From NCBI GenBank assembly GCA_944472155.2, contig OX235279.1:134140920-134204919 (forward strand): DNA of 64,000 nt. The letters are read 5' to 3'. The notes under the pieces were generated by a model. It worked only from the letters and a program-made list of their open reading frames with translations, had not been told where the DNA came from and did not search any database. The stretch is from Trichobilharzia szidati. Its lineage: Eukaryota; Platyhelminthes; Trematoda; Strigeidida; Schistosomatidae. The position numbers and the translations under genes are program-made. Shown here one piece after another: positions 46,190 through 57,250 of the stretch (positions within the stretch are counted from its first letter, which is position 1; the number at the start of each line of letters is the position of its first letter).

Positions 46190-46835
46190 AAGATATTAAA
46201 CAGAGGTCATATCCTGCCTTCACTTATCTGGAAGCATCGTTTCAGCTATGGGTGGAATGGGCGAAGATGTCAAAGTCAGAATCGGAAAGGCAAGATGCGC
46301 ATTCATCAACCTGAAACCAGTTTGTAAATCTTCTGCACTCCGCCCCAGCATAAACAACAACATTCGGATTTTCAACACCAATGTCAAATCGGTCAGTTGC
46401 TTCTTTTATAGGTCAGGAACTTGGCGTATCACGAAAAGAATTTCCAACATGCCACTACAGACTTTCATCAACAGCTGCCTTCGCTCCATACTAAAGATCG
46501 AATGGCCAGAAAGAATAAGCAACAAGAAACTCTGGCTGAAAACAAACCACCCATGAGCTGATCACTCAACAGACATGTAGGAGAAAGTGGAGATGGATCG
46601 GGCATACATTGAGGAGGCCACCGAATGATATCACACTCCAGGCCCTCGAGTGAGATCCCGTTGGCAAGCGACCAGAGGGTCGTCCTAGCGTGACATGGAG
46701 GAGATCATGTGAGGAAGAGATGAGAGAGTTTGTTCAATCGTGGAGTCAGCTGAAGAGGAAGGCAGAAAACAGAACAAAGTGGAGGTGTGTTGTTGAAACT
46801 CTATGTCCCATTCGGAACTCAAGGGAATAATAATA
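46190..46835 (+). mobile_element. RTE LINE 3' end
   Basis: The frame 46248-46556 reads GEDVKVRIGKARCAFINLKP, then QTFINSCLRSILKIEWPERI, the RTE C-terminal region. It continues to the 3' end (TGGAGGAGATCATGTGAGGA, then TATGTCCCATTCGGAACTCA and ATAATAATAATGA). 5' truncated. Confidence 0.7.
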
Positions 46836-47019
46836 ATGATTAGTCATTAAACGACCATTCATCAAATCTTATCAAACGTTTATGAGCAATTAACATCGCT
46901 TAAAATATAATAATACAGTGCCTCTAAGTAAGTTATCAAATACACATTGCTGATAAATATCATCTACTGACACTGTCAAAGATACCTTTTTAGCTAGAAT
47001 GTGAATACTGAGCATTCCT

Positions 47020-47206
47020 TTAGATTTTTTTGATTACAGCTTGATTCCACACCGTATTTTTGGTACAGGTATTGAATTTTCAGCATGTGATATCGGTAGC
47101 CCCAATTTTGCAGGCCAACCATAGATATCAGGTGTGGGTCGGCAGGGGATCGAACCCCAGACCATGTGCACGGTCGGTGAGAGTCCTAACCACTGTGCCA
47201 CCGATA
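47020..47206 (-). mobile_element. tRNA-derived SINE, family B copy 2, with target duplication
   Basis: Same structure as 44611-44805: A-box head, B box GGTTCGATCCCC, body, tail AATCAAAAAAA. ATTCCTTT is repeated on both sides (about 47014-47021 and 47207-47214), a target-site duplication that confirms the limits. Confidence 0.8.
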
Positions 47207-47219
47207 TTCCTTTGAAAAA

Positions 47220-49650
47220 GTTCCATTTATACCACAGTTATTAACTATAGTATAGCTGCCTCAAACTATTGACTGAAGATTGTGCAAAGAAACGCTTAAT
47301 ATTACGTATACAGAGGTAAAAACAGTTGGGTGACCATTTCAATTCATAGACTGAATAAAATGGTATCTTGTCACACAGCTATTCATGTGTAGATATCTAA
47401 ACGCTATATTCTGGATATCCTACATTATAGGTAAGTGCTGTAAACAACATAGACAATATTTCTCGAATTTTTAAGCCAGAGACAGGTTTTTCTCTTGGTA
47501 AAAGTCAGTGAAATAGAACCTTTTTTCCCTTAACTAGCAGACCCCCCATAATTTTAACACGAATTGACTCATTATCCTGAGGTTTGAGATGGTATGGATT
47601 GTGAGTGCTTCTGTATGAAGCCAGGTATCGTCAGTGAGTAAGAATATCCGAATACTAACTAGCTAAAATTTTGTCATTTTGTGTTTTATGTTGGCTAAGT
47701 CTTCCAAACCAATGAATGTTAAGGAATTAAGCATGTTTCAGTACACTAACGTATTCACAGACTGAACGAAGTTACTTCAGCGGCAGGTGATGTGCATCTC
47801 GTTTACAATCAAACTTGTATGCACTCTGGCTTTACTTAATTCACTCACAAGATTTACTGATTCAAATGGCACACCGGAAATCCAGTAACAAAAGCGCTTC
47901 ATGCCATAAGAAATCTTGCTAATTTTATTTTAGATTTTAAATACAGAACTTCTCTGAGGATTATTGAATTTGTTGGCCTTTTTTATTAATGCACAGAAAT
48001 GACATGCACTTTTTGTTGCATTATGAGAACACATGTAGCACTCATTTTTCACCATTTATTTTTCACATGGTATTGGTCGACTGCCAGTACCAGATATCTG
48101 CATCATTTAAAGATGTTCACATAATTATTCACCCTCACGACAGTTGCAATCGAACAAAGAAATGTATTTGTCAGAAATCTACTGGTACAATCCACAAAAA
48201 TTTCTGTAAGAACTCTTAACGAAACTGTAGAAATGTATAGAAAGGAGTAATGATTTTAAGTGAAGTTGACTAGTGTAAAACTAGTACACACACAGTTCTA
48301 TAATGAAACAACCGGGATATCCGAAATTCACTCATTGGCAACTACTATTAACTTATCAACTTGACGATTTACGCAACACGAATTCACTGCAAACTTCAAA
48401 AGAAAAAGAAAGCCCAATGTTAATAGGATAACGAACATTCCGGAACTCCCTATTAACGTACATGATCAAGAGAAGATGTCACCTCCAAATAATAATGTGG
48501 TATAACCGTTCCACTGAACAAAAAACCTTCAATTTATTCATGAGGAAAACTAAATAATACTTCCTTCAGTAATTCTAAGTCCTGAAATGTATCATAAACT
48601 TACATTTATAACATCATATTTCATGTAATGATGTGTGTATACCGTGTGGTGTCAGTGACTGGTAGAATACAAAGTGCGATGAACAATAGTGAAAAGAAAA
48701 ATACTGATTTGATTTTAGGATTTGAGAACGGTGTTAAGCATTCTGTATTAGACATGTTATTCTCTTCGTTCTGTGGTGTAGTACGTTGTCCTCAAAATTG
48801 TAGTATTCGTTCTAGCTTATTTTTCAGTGGCTTCTCTCTCTCTTAAGACGACACTCTATACACTAATTATGTCTATTTGTAAGAAGCACATTTCACTGCA
48901 ATACTCATTCAGTAGTGTTTAGTGATTACAGTTGTATGGAACAATGAATCTAAGTAAATTAATTTTATGTGGCTGCTTATCTCCTCCCTCTCGAATGAAA
49001 ACAAAACTTGTGAATAATCTTTGGATGTAAAGCCGATTTTATAACCACACTGTAAAAGGTTTATGGTTTCAGTTTCATAAAAGGAATGTCTTTCGACACA
49101 TTCATGCTACTATTCACTACATTGCCAAGACTCAGTTTTTCGGCTTGTGAAATAATGTGTTGCCAAGATGCCTAGTGTGCAGGATCCCAAAATGTAATCT
49201 TGCCATAACTTGGGAAATGCTTATTTATTCTGTTATTTAATAATTCCGAAAAACTAAAAAAAGGTTCAGACAATAATATTTTACTTTCCCACTAATCTTT
49301 TGGGCTAGCTACATCAGTTTAGTTGTAAACTTGATTAGAGTTAGACTGTATATTCTCGCTAAAATAGGTTTTTAAGGGAAAAAGGTGACTCACATCCTTA
49401 ACACTGATTCGCAAAGCTGTAATCCGTACAACAATGAGACGTCAGTGTTAAGTCGAACCACTGAAATCAATTCCATGTAGCTCTGTAGCTTCCTACCTTT
49501 ACAAGGCAGTACTCTGACTTCAACAGTTGCTTATTTCCAGGTACAAAGACGCATCTTATCCCTTCTCCAAGCTCATAAATCAGGAATATTGGTTCGACAG
49601 ATGCAGTCAGTAAAGAAATGGAAAACCTGTGCGCATCATTCTTAAGTGAT
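47220..49650. other. Intergenic sequence, no confident gene
   Basis: Plus frames at 47989-48219 and 48628-48846 have no recognisable features. Nothing else recognised. Confidence 0.3.
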
Positions 49651-49656
49651 TGGTAA

Positions 49657-49754
49657 TCAGGAAGGCTTGTTGCAAGAAACATGAAGGAAGAAACTGCCTC
49701 CATTCAAACCATTGACACTATTCATGAGTTTGGTATTCAAAGGTGACACTGATG
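49657..49754 (-). CDS. Candidate terminal exon of unknown gene
   Basis: Follows a good acceptor (AATCATTTCAG) and, in the phase left by the exon at 50022-49885, reads ASVSPLNTKLMNSVNGLNGG followed by SFFLHVSCNKPS and a stop. A longer frame in another phase (49703-49467) overlaps it, so which one is used is open. No family recognised. Confidence 0.25.
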
Positions 49755-49884
49755 CTGAAATGATTAAAAGTCTTTTACCCGAGTGTGTTAAGCGCTGTTT
49801 TTAAACAGCCGACTTACATTTAGTATTCTTCAAACGAAATATGATTCGACAATGCGTCAAGGATAAACTACTGCTTATGTTCAC

Positions 49885-50022
49885 CTGTATGTGCATCTGC
49901 CCATTCCCATACTTCTGTGAAGCTGAATACATCGAAATCTGTAAGAGTGTTCTCCAGAAACACGTAGCTGGCTGATGAAGAGCGAACATACGGTGACGAA
50001 GTTCCAAATTTGTGAAAACCTT
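49885..50022 (-). CDS. Candidate middle exon of unknown gene
   Basis: Between acceptor CTAACTCCAG and donor CAG|GTGAAC the frame is open for 138 bases of higher GC than its surroundings: GFHKFGTSSPYVRSSSASYV, then FLENTLTDFDVFSFTEVWEW, then ADAHT. The composition looks coding. It could instead start at an ATG at 50056. I do not recognise the protein. Confidence 0.35.
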
Positions 50023-51280
50023 CTGGAGTTAGATCATTTAGCCCTGCATACTTCATCGTTTGGTGTTATTTACAAGGCCTAATTTGGTCATTCTAAAGTT
50101 TTTCACATTTTCTACACTTTTGTATGACAGAAGTTCTAGTCATACGTGAATAAAAACCTATGGATAAAATTTGGTCATAGTAATGTTCTTTCTGTTTTAT
50201 TCTTTCTCACCAGCTGAATGCATTCCGCTTCACTTCATCTTCGGCCACTTTTATTGTTATCATTATCATACTTTGATTTTTTAAGACTTCTGTCCTACTC
50301 ATTTAATAATCTTTAGAAATTTTATAATTCAACCACTCCAACTCTATTCCCTTAAACACCATGTTAATTTCCCTTGTTTTTATCAGCTGTAAATTGATTG
50401 ACTGAGCAGGTTTTTACTGCCACTTGATGGCTTTTCTTGTATTATGAATACTGCTGTACTGCTTGGAAAGAAAGTCACTGAAAATGAACACTTCTTCGTT
50501 AAACACTAATACTTTTCCTTCTATAGCTTCTATCGCTTGACACTTTGCTCTACTATTTTATTAGTGAGTAATATGAATTTACGTTGAGAAATATCATCTA
50601 TTTATTTTGTTTAATGCCTCTTGCCATTCCATGAAAAAGATTTAAAATAATTCATTTGGTAATCAGAAAGTTATAAGTGTTTATATAGTTTTGGATTGCC
50701 CCATCTTTGCAGAATCACTTTGTTGTTAAGAACACGGAAACACTGTAATTAATATAAGTGATGACGACTGAAATGAAGATGTTATCCCGGAATATTACCA
50801 AATATAAAGAACGAATTTCCACCTATTGAACTGCTACAAGGAGCTGCCATTATATGGTTGTCACAAGTCTTCCTGCCACTGACAGTTTCATTCATCATTC
50901 AATCATGACCCAGTTAATATCATGTTTGGCGGCCTGCTTAAATCACTGAACTACCAAAATTTTCAGCCAGCATGATGCTGAAGCGCTTCTGCATTTCTTA
51001 TTGTTTTAATCATACAATTATATACACTGATAACCTCATGAACTCGCGCATATTGTGAACTAGCCTCCAACAAGATGCTATATAGCCCTGGAAGCGAATG
51101 AGGGAGAACACCGTAAAGAACAACACTGAGTCACATGAAATGCTGAAGATTGTTGTTCCACTTTTTTGATCATGTACGATGAGAAAATGTTTTGCAAATA
51201 AAAACTACTGCACCGTGTGTGTAACATACTGTATGAAATAAAGCTTACTACTGTGAAAAAAAGAATGTAGAAAGTTTCAC

Positions 51281-51389
51281 TGCTTTTGCGAACTACTGGA
51301 ATCTTTCCGAGCATGTAATCAGCATAGGCCATAAGTTCATTTTCCCAAAAATATTTTTCCAGTCTCATTTGGGCAGGTGAGACACTAAC
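51281..51389 (-). CDS. Candidate upstream exon of unknown gene
   Basis: After acceptor GCCATTCTAG the frame reads VSVSPAQMRLEKYFWENELM, then AYADYMLGKIPVVRK, and ends at GCA|GTGAAA in phase 1, which fits the exon at 50022-49885. No domain recognised; a function cannot be given. Confidence 0.3.
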
Positions 51390-52370
51390 CTAGAATGGCA
51401 CCGTAAATAACACCATTTTAGGATTATATTCAAAAGATACACTATCGTGACAGTTTAAGACTGAAAATATCATTGTGATAAGCATTTCACATCCGTAAAG
51501 TCTACGATCAATTACCAAGTTTTTCACACCAAAAACAGTCTACCTCTGGCACTTTTAAAAATAACTTTTCTTCATACAAATATATATATATATATAGTAT
51601 ATTCATATTCATTACAGTGGTATTAGTTATTAGAAAGAGTTGTCTTAGACCTTAGCTTCCTGCTTATTCCCACTCATCTGCAAACCTGAAAACCCTATTG
51701 AGTTCAGAGATGTACCACTCAAGATCGAAGTCAAACTCCTTATTTCTCACCTATGTCTGTACTGAGGTCTGAAAGGTCGTTGAGACGAAACTTCTTAACT
51801 TTGCTACTTCATTTTTCATGTTGATAATGATAAACTTACTGATTTTCGTCAAACGCAAATCTCAGGATAAACTGAAAATCTAGATATGGAGTTTTGTACC
51901 ATTTGATTCTTCTCTAAAATAGTGGAAATTACAGTACCGCACGATGCGCAGAAATGTTATATCACTTAACTTACTAATTAAATTGTGCACGCGATCGATG
52001 TATCACTACCAACATACAAGTTAGGATGATATACATCCTGTTTTAAAATTTTTTCGAATTTTTATTTCATAGAGATATGGTTTTACGATTGCTTCATCAG
52101 TTCTGATGTTATTAAAGGGTTCTGTAAACGTATCACTAGTTTTACTGTTTGAACAATGAAAGATAGAAAATTTCTCCTTACAGTGACGAAATTCACGTTT
52201 AAACCTAAACACTGTTGTAATCCAATGCTACCGTGCCTTAAAATACTGGAAAAATTAGCGAATGCAGTACACTAAACTTCAGCCTACTTCTTACTGTTTT
52301 GATTATCTCAACAAGAACGGATATATTCCAGAAAGTTTAATGCACACTTTCGTATGCAAATGAGGGATTT
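51390..52370. other. Sequence without confident features
   Basis: Includes a TA microsatellite (51580-51596). The minus stretch 52260-52020 faintly resembles a PLE terminal region (CTGATGAAGCAATCG), but no matching GAAAC part was seen. Confidence 0.3.
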
Positions 52371-52374
52371 ATTA

Positions 52375-53130
52375 TTTATTATTGTTTCCTTTAGTTCCTA
52401 GAGGAACATACGACTTCAGCCACACGTCTTCATTGGGTTCGGTCCTCCACCAACGTTTTCACCTGGCTCCACGTCTGCCCACATGCTTTCACCTCCTCTG
52501 CGCATCACCTCCTCCTCCATGTCACCCTTGCACTGACGACCAACTCGTCACTTCCAATTCAGGTTCCACTCGAGGGCTTGTCTAGTGATGTCACTTGATG
52601 GTTTCCTCAGAGTATGGCAGATCCATCTCCATTTCCTCCTGCTTATTTGTTGCACATTCGGTTTCTGCTGGGTTGGTTCGCTCATTGCCAGAGATCCTTG
52701 TTGCTGATCTTTCTGGCCATTTGATCTTAAGCGGACTATTGAGGAAAGACAGCTGTTGATGAGAGTCTGTAATTTGTTCAAAGCGCCCTTTGTGACGCAC
52801 CAAGTCTCTGATTAGTATAGTAATTGGTACTGACTTCACATTGGAGTTGAAAATCCGGGCCTTATTTTTGATGCTGAGTGCTGTTGATCTTCACACAGAC
52901 TTGAGAGTAATGAAAGAGAGCATCATCAGTTCTGTCCGCCTTTAGTTGAAACGGCGATGTTTCCCAGGTAGGTAGTGGAAGTTACTATTTTCAGATTTCT
53001 CTCAATTATGCTCATTGTTGTCTGTTGTTGTTGCTGTTGCCCAGGAATCTTCACCACCACCACTGTCTTCTCTATGTCTACCTGAAGGCCTACCTTTGAT
53101 GCTTCTTCTGTCAGCGTGTTACTTTTCACT
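52375..53130 (-). mobile_element. RTE LINE 3' fragment
   Basis: Minus strand: tail (reverse of TTCCTAGAGGAACATACGAC), C-terminal coding with [18 protein letters not shown], and upstream EEASKVGLQVDIEKT just after block C. Truncated at about 53130, where PLE-derived sequence begins. Confidence 0.65.
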
Positions 53131-53341
53131 TACGTGGGTTCTCTCATGCGTTTATTATATTTTGAAATGCAAAGAAGTTTCATATATAAAAGGTAGTAGG
53201 TAGAAGGTATTACAGCAGATGAATTACCGCTGCAATCCAAAGGATAACAAGCAACCAGTGTACCAGCTTTCGCCGCCTTTAGGCAGGAGATAAGGTTGAT
53301 ATAAGTATAAAACTTGGGCACTGTGGTAGAGTATAATTCCA

Positions 53342-53538
53342 TAATGGATAAGATTTTATTTTGATAAATCACACAGTGTAGTACTGTTATATTAACTGAT
53401 GACGTTTCGAGCACAAACTATTGCTCATAATCATATCAACTTGATATGATTATGAGCAATAGTTTGTGCTCGAAAAGTCATCAGTTAATATAACAGTACT
53501 ACACTGTGTGATTTATCAAAATAAAATCTTATCCATTA
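53342..53538. repeat. 98-bp near-perfect palindrome of PLE terminal sequence
   Basis: 53342-53439 and 53441-53538 are inverse complements with a single mismatch and a one-base spacer (53440). Each arm carries the PLE terminal motif with a hammerhead-like fold: stem I UUGAU/AUCAG, core AUGAUUAU, stem II GAGCA/UGCUC, then GAAACGUC on the minus arm and GAAAAGUC on the plus arm. The left flank 53290-53341 also resembles PLE terminal sequence. Confidence 0.9.
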
Positions 53539-53559
53539 AGGAGATAAGGTTAAGATGAC

Positions 53560-55150
53560 ACCCTTTGGAAACGGAAATATAGACATCTATCTGACTGGAA
53601 AAGGATGAAAATTATAAAGAGGGGGAATATTAAATATGTCAGAGAATTTCTAAAGTCCCTATGCTCAGATCAGTCTTCACTCAAAAGGTGTGTTGATGTG
53701 GATTAAACTTATTTATCAATAAAGAACAAGTCATGTGGTTAATAGGTCGAATAGCGAGTTCAGTTCAACAACAAATCTACACAAGTATAGGGAAACTTCT
53801 GAACACACTGCTATTACGGAAGGTAGTTTTATTATTGACTGAGAACTCCATGATACTCATCTCACACTGAGGTAATCTCTGAGAACTTTGTAAATGTGTC
53901 ACCTACCCTAGATAACATAAACACACTAAAAATACCCGCCTGAGTCCAAATCCTTTCTTTTCACTTCAACACTGATATTTATTCGTTCAAGTAACTTAAA
54001 TATCAGTCATGCAGGCATAAGTTATCGAACTTGTGGTAATGATAAAGTCACAGGTGGAGATAAATGACATTCACAGTTTATCACAGATAGATGGATGCCA
54101 GTGAAAATCAGACGCTATAAGTTAGTGAAGTAGGTGCATAGCAGTTCAATATTCTTAAATAAAGTTCTGTACTCAAAGTGTAATAAAAATACGTTACAAG
54201 AGTTTCCTGATATTACAACAAATACAAGTCGGAATGTCTAATTCGTCTTTTATCATCAAGCACTATTATCCTAAAGCCAGAATGAGATGGTAAGCAAGAA
54301 ACAAAACAGTGCATCCAAAAAAGAAAAGTGATAATCACGGAATATTACAGAGGCAAAATTTACTTAAATTCACTAAAGTCTAAATATCCTGAACTATATA
54401 ATGTTCAAATGCTTCTTGAACATCTAAATTCAACGATTTCCCGCTATAAATAACCTTAATTCTTTTATATTTCCTGTCTATTAGCAAATCATAATTCATT
54501 TCAATGATTATCTGACATGTTTGATCGAATAAAGCTTTAAGCGCGCAAACTCGAATTTATTCTGCTCAAAGAAGTGTTACAATCAAAATTTGGAACTTTT
54601 GTGAATTAATTTTTCAAAAAAAAATTAAAAACATGTGATTTATAAAAAATCAAGCACAGTTAGTATCTAAAATTAATTAGTATCTTAAAATATAAAGTCA
54701 TCACCGTTACGGTATTTATGAAGAAAAATAAAGTGATTGACACATACAAGATTGCAGAACAAGGCAAAAGAAAAAACGACAACAGATTTTGCGCTACTTC
54801 ATTGATTGAATACTCGAAATTCTTTTCATGTGAGTGAATTAGATATCTAATCAAGATGGTTAACTATCCTACTAATTAATATTTAACGAAAGCTATACTG
54901 AAACTCACACTTATTTATCTGTCTAATATGATGTTCTTTGAATAAAACGTTTGGTCTGTGTTGAGGCGATTTTAAAACAACTACAAAATCAAATTGTATA
55001 ATTTATTAGCGTTTCTTGACTCGAATCTACAGTATTGCAGAACGATTAGACACTGCTAATATAATTACAAACACAAACTTGTTTAGTGATAGCACTATTC
55101 GTATTAGTGAGTTATCGTACCTTTCAGTTATTCCGTGTACATTTGCTTGT
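53560..55150. other. Intergenic sequence without recognised genes
   Basis: AT-rich, nothing recognised. Confidence 0.35.
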
Positions 55151-55160
55151 GATATATTTG

Positions 55161-55863
55161 CGATAGAGAAAGAAAGACCAGATTTGCAGTATAAAATGAT
55201 ACCATTCTATTTCACAGACTCTCATCAGCTGCAAACTACCTGAAATTACAATGGTTATAAATAATTACATTTCATCCTACAAGGTTTGAAAGGTAATAGA
55301 GAAAACTTTACAATATGAATGCACCCGGAATATAAGTATTACTTTCCTAGTTTAAATTATCATCAATTCATATTCTATCAAACTATGAGAAGAAAAGGGA
55401 GGTGAGAGAAGACAGAAAACAGAAAAGTCTAATAAACAGTGTCAGCTTGTACGTCAAAAGGGCAACTCAAGAATGTCAAAGTTCATCAGTTTGAAAACTT
55501 GCTCAGTGAGCTGAGATCACTAGTGTGTATGACTGATCAGTGTAATGAAAGTAACACGGTTACAAAGCGAGTGAGACATTGACTACACTCTCTCTCTTTC
55601 TGTGTGCATAAGTTTGGTCTGAGACGCTTGATTGCAATCGTTTGATAGCATATGAATTGATGATAACTCAAACTAGGAATTGTAATACTTATATTCCGGA
55701 TGCGTTCATCTTGTAATGTTTTCTCTATTACCTTTCTAACCTTGAAGTATTAAATGTCATTATTTATAAGCATTGTAATTTCAGGTAGTTTTCAGCTGAT
55801 GAGAGTCTGTGAAATAGAATGGTATCATTTTATACTGCAAATCTGGTCTTTCTTTCTCTATCG
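55161..55863. repeat. Fold-back repeat with 223-base arms
   Basis: 55161-55383 and 55640-55863 are inverse complements at roughly 90% by eye, around a 256-base spacer. There is no RT or endonuclease coding. It could be a MITE-like or fold-back transposon; no other copy is in the window. Confidence 0.75.
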
Positions 55864-55914
55864 AAATTTATCAAGGGAACCAAATGTGATACAGTTGTTT
55901 GTTTGGTTACATAA

Positions 55915-56270
55915 AGAGTAAGAATACAGGAGACTTGAAGTCAGACGTGCTGTAGCAGAACACAAAGTTCAAAAAGCAATAGAACTATCAGAAAATCAAC
56001 AATGTATTCTTCAAGGATGTCACTATATTTTGGATTTCAAAAATGCAAATCACCACGCTACAAAAAAAACAATGAAGCATTTCTCAGCAGTATGAACTGA
56101 GACCGTCAATAAGAAACATTAAACAACGAGCTACTAAGCTAGTAGACTGGCATATATAGGACTATTAAGATCTACTCGGAACCAATATTCTCATTCCTCA
56201 GATCAAACGACCTTGATTTCATTATGATGCCTCGTTTTCAAGTAGCTGCACATTGCGACATGGTTACGGA
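55915..56270 (+). pseudogene. Possible PLE endonuclease relic
   Basis: The plus strand reads RLEVRRAVAEHKVQKAIELS, then GCHYILDFKNANHHATKK, then PSVRNIKQRATKLVDWHI with frame changes. The AEHK...H.LDF..A order resembles the end of a GIY-YIG domain in PLEs. Weak. Confidence 0.35.
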
Positions 56271-56419
56271 AATCAAAAAAGTAACTTTATGAAAGCAGAA
56301 GGTGCATGGCTCATGCCAATAATATGAGGCGAACACGCTCATAAAACGGTAAAATAGAGTTGTTCTTCACTGCAGTCAGGGAGGATGAATAAAGTAGATT
56401 AGTGAAAGCCTGCAGGAAA

Positions 56420-57250
56420 TTTATTGATAGACAAACTTTCTTTCGATAGAATCAAACGTAAGCATGGCAGCATGGAATGTCTGCAGCATGTTTGAAACTA
56501 TCTAGACTGCTCGAACTCAAAGTGAACTGAGAAGATATGGCATGGAAGTCGACTCTCAAAATTATTAAATGTAGAATTAAAAATCTACAACTGTTGATAT
56601 AAGGAAAGAATTTGGCACTGGGATATATATATATATATATATAATTTTATTATAAAATAATTTTATATGATAATAAGCACAGCGATACAGTATTATTTAC
56701 TGATGATTTTGCTCATATTGACATCAAGGCGCTCACATAACTTTCAAACATTGTTTGTATAACTTCAAAACAATGAAATGTCATTAGTAATTGATACTGT
56801 TCTACTATGTTTTCCTTCAAACATAATTATTTTTTGGCGCAATCTACCCTACTCATTCAAATGGCACACGAGCAAACTGACGGTGTGGCTACCATGATAT
56901 CACTAACAGGATCAAAGAATGTCATGTCGATGGAACTGATCTCCTCCAAGATTGTAACATGCGACCCACGAGAATGGAAATTTTTACAATTATACAATGC
57001 TGCAATCAAAGCATATCCAGTACAGAAGAATGAAGACCTCTACATAAACCTCGAACAGCAATGGGCAAAACCCCAAACAGATGGCCACATCAAAACTCCA
57101 AAGTGAAAGATGAAAACACAGATAGAGAACTAATCGTGGGTCATAAGTCCCTCGCACAATCAAATTAATGAGAACAAGAAATTTTGTGCAGACTTCTAGT
57201 AGTAAGAGCTAGCATATACAAGCACAAGGATATACACGAGAAAAAGACGT
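56420..57250 (+). mobile_element. RTE LINE 5' part (endonuclease), interrupted
   Basis: Begins with MAAWNVCSMFETI (the AWNVRT-M start of RTE AP endonucleases), is interrupted at about 56600-56780 by a TA microsatellite and a PLE terminal fragment, and resumes in a 99-codon frame (VATMISLTGSKNVMSMELIS and on). It then reads DRELIVGHKSLAQ, matching the NENG block region. Dead copy without RT. Confidence 0.55.
56622..56642. repeat. TA microsatellite
   Basis: Uninterrupted AT run inside the interrupted RTE copy. Confidence 0.85.

Noticed and set aside
47989..48219. 76-codon plus frame with several His and Cys
   Set aside because: No metal-binding spacing, no splice context, and composition typical of chance frames here.
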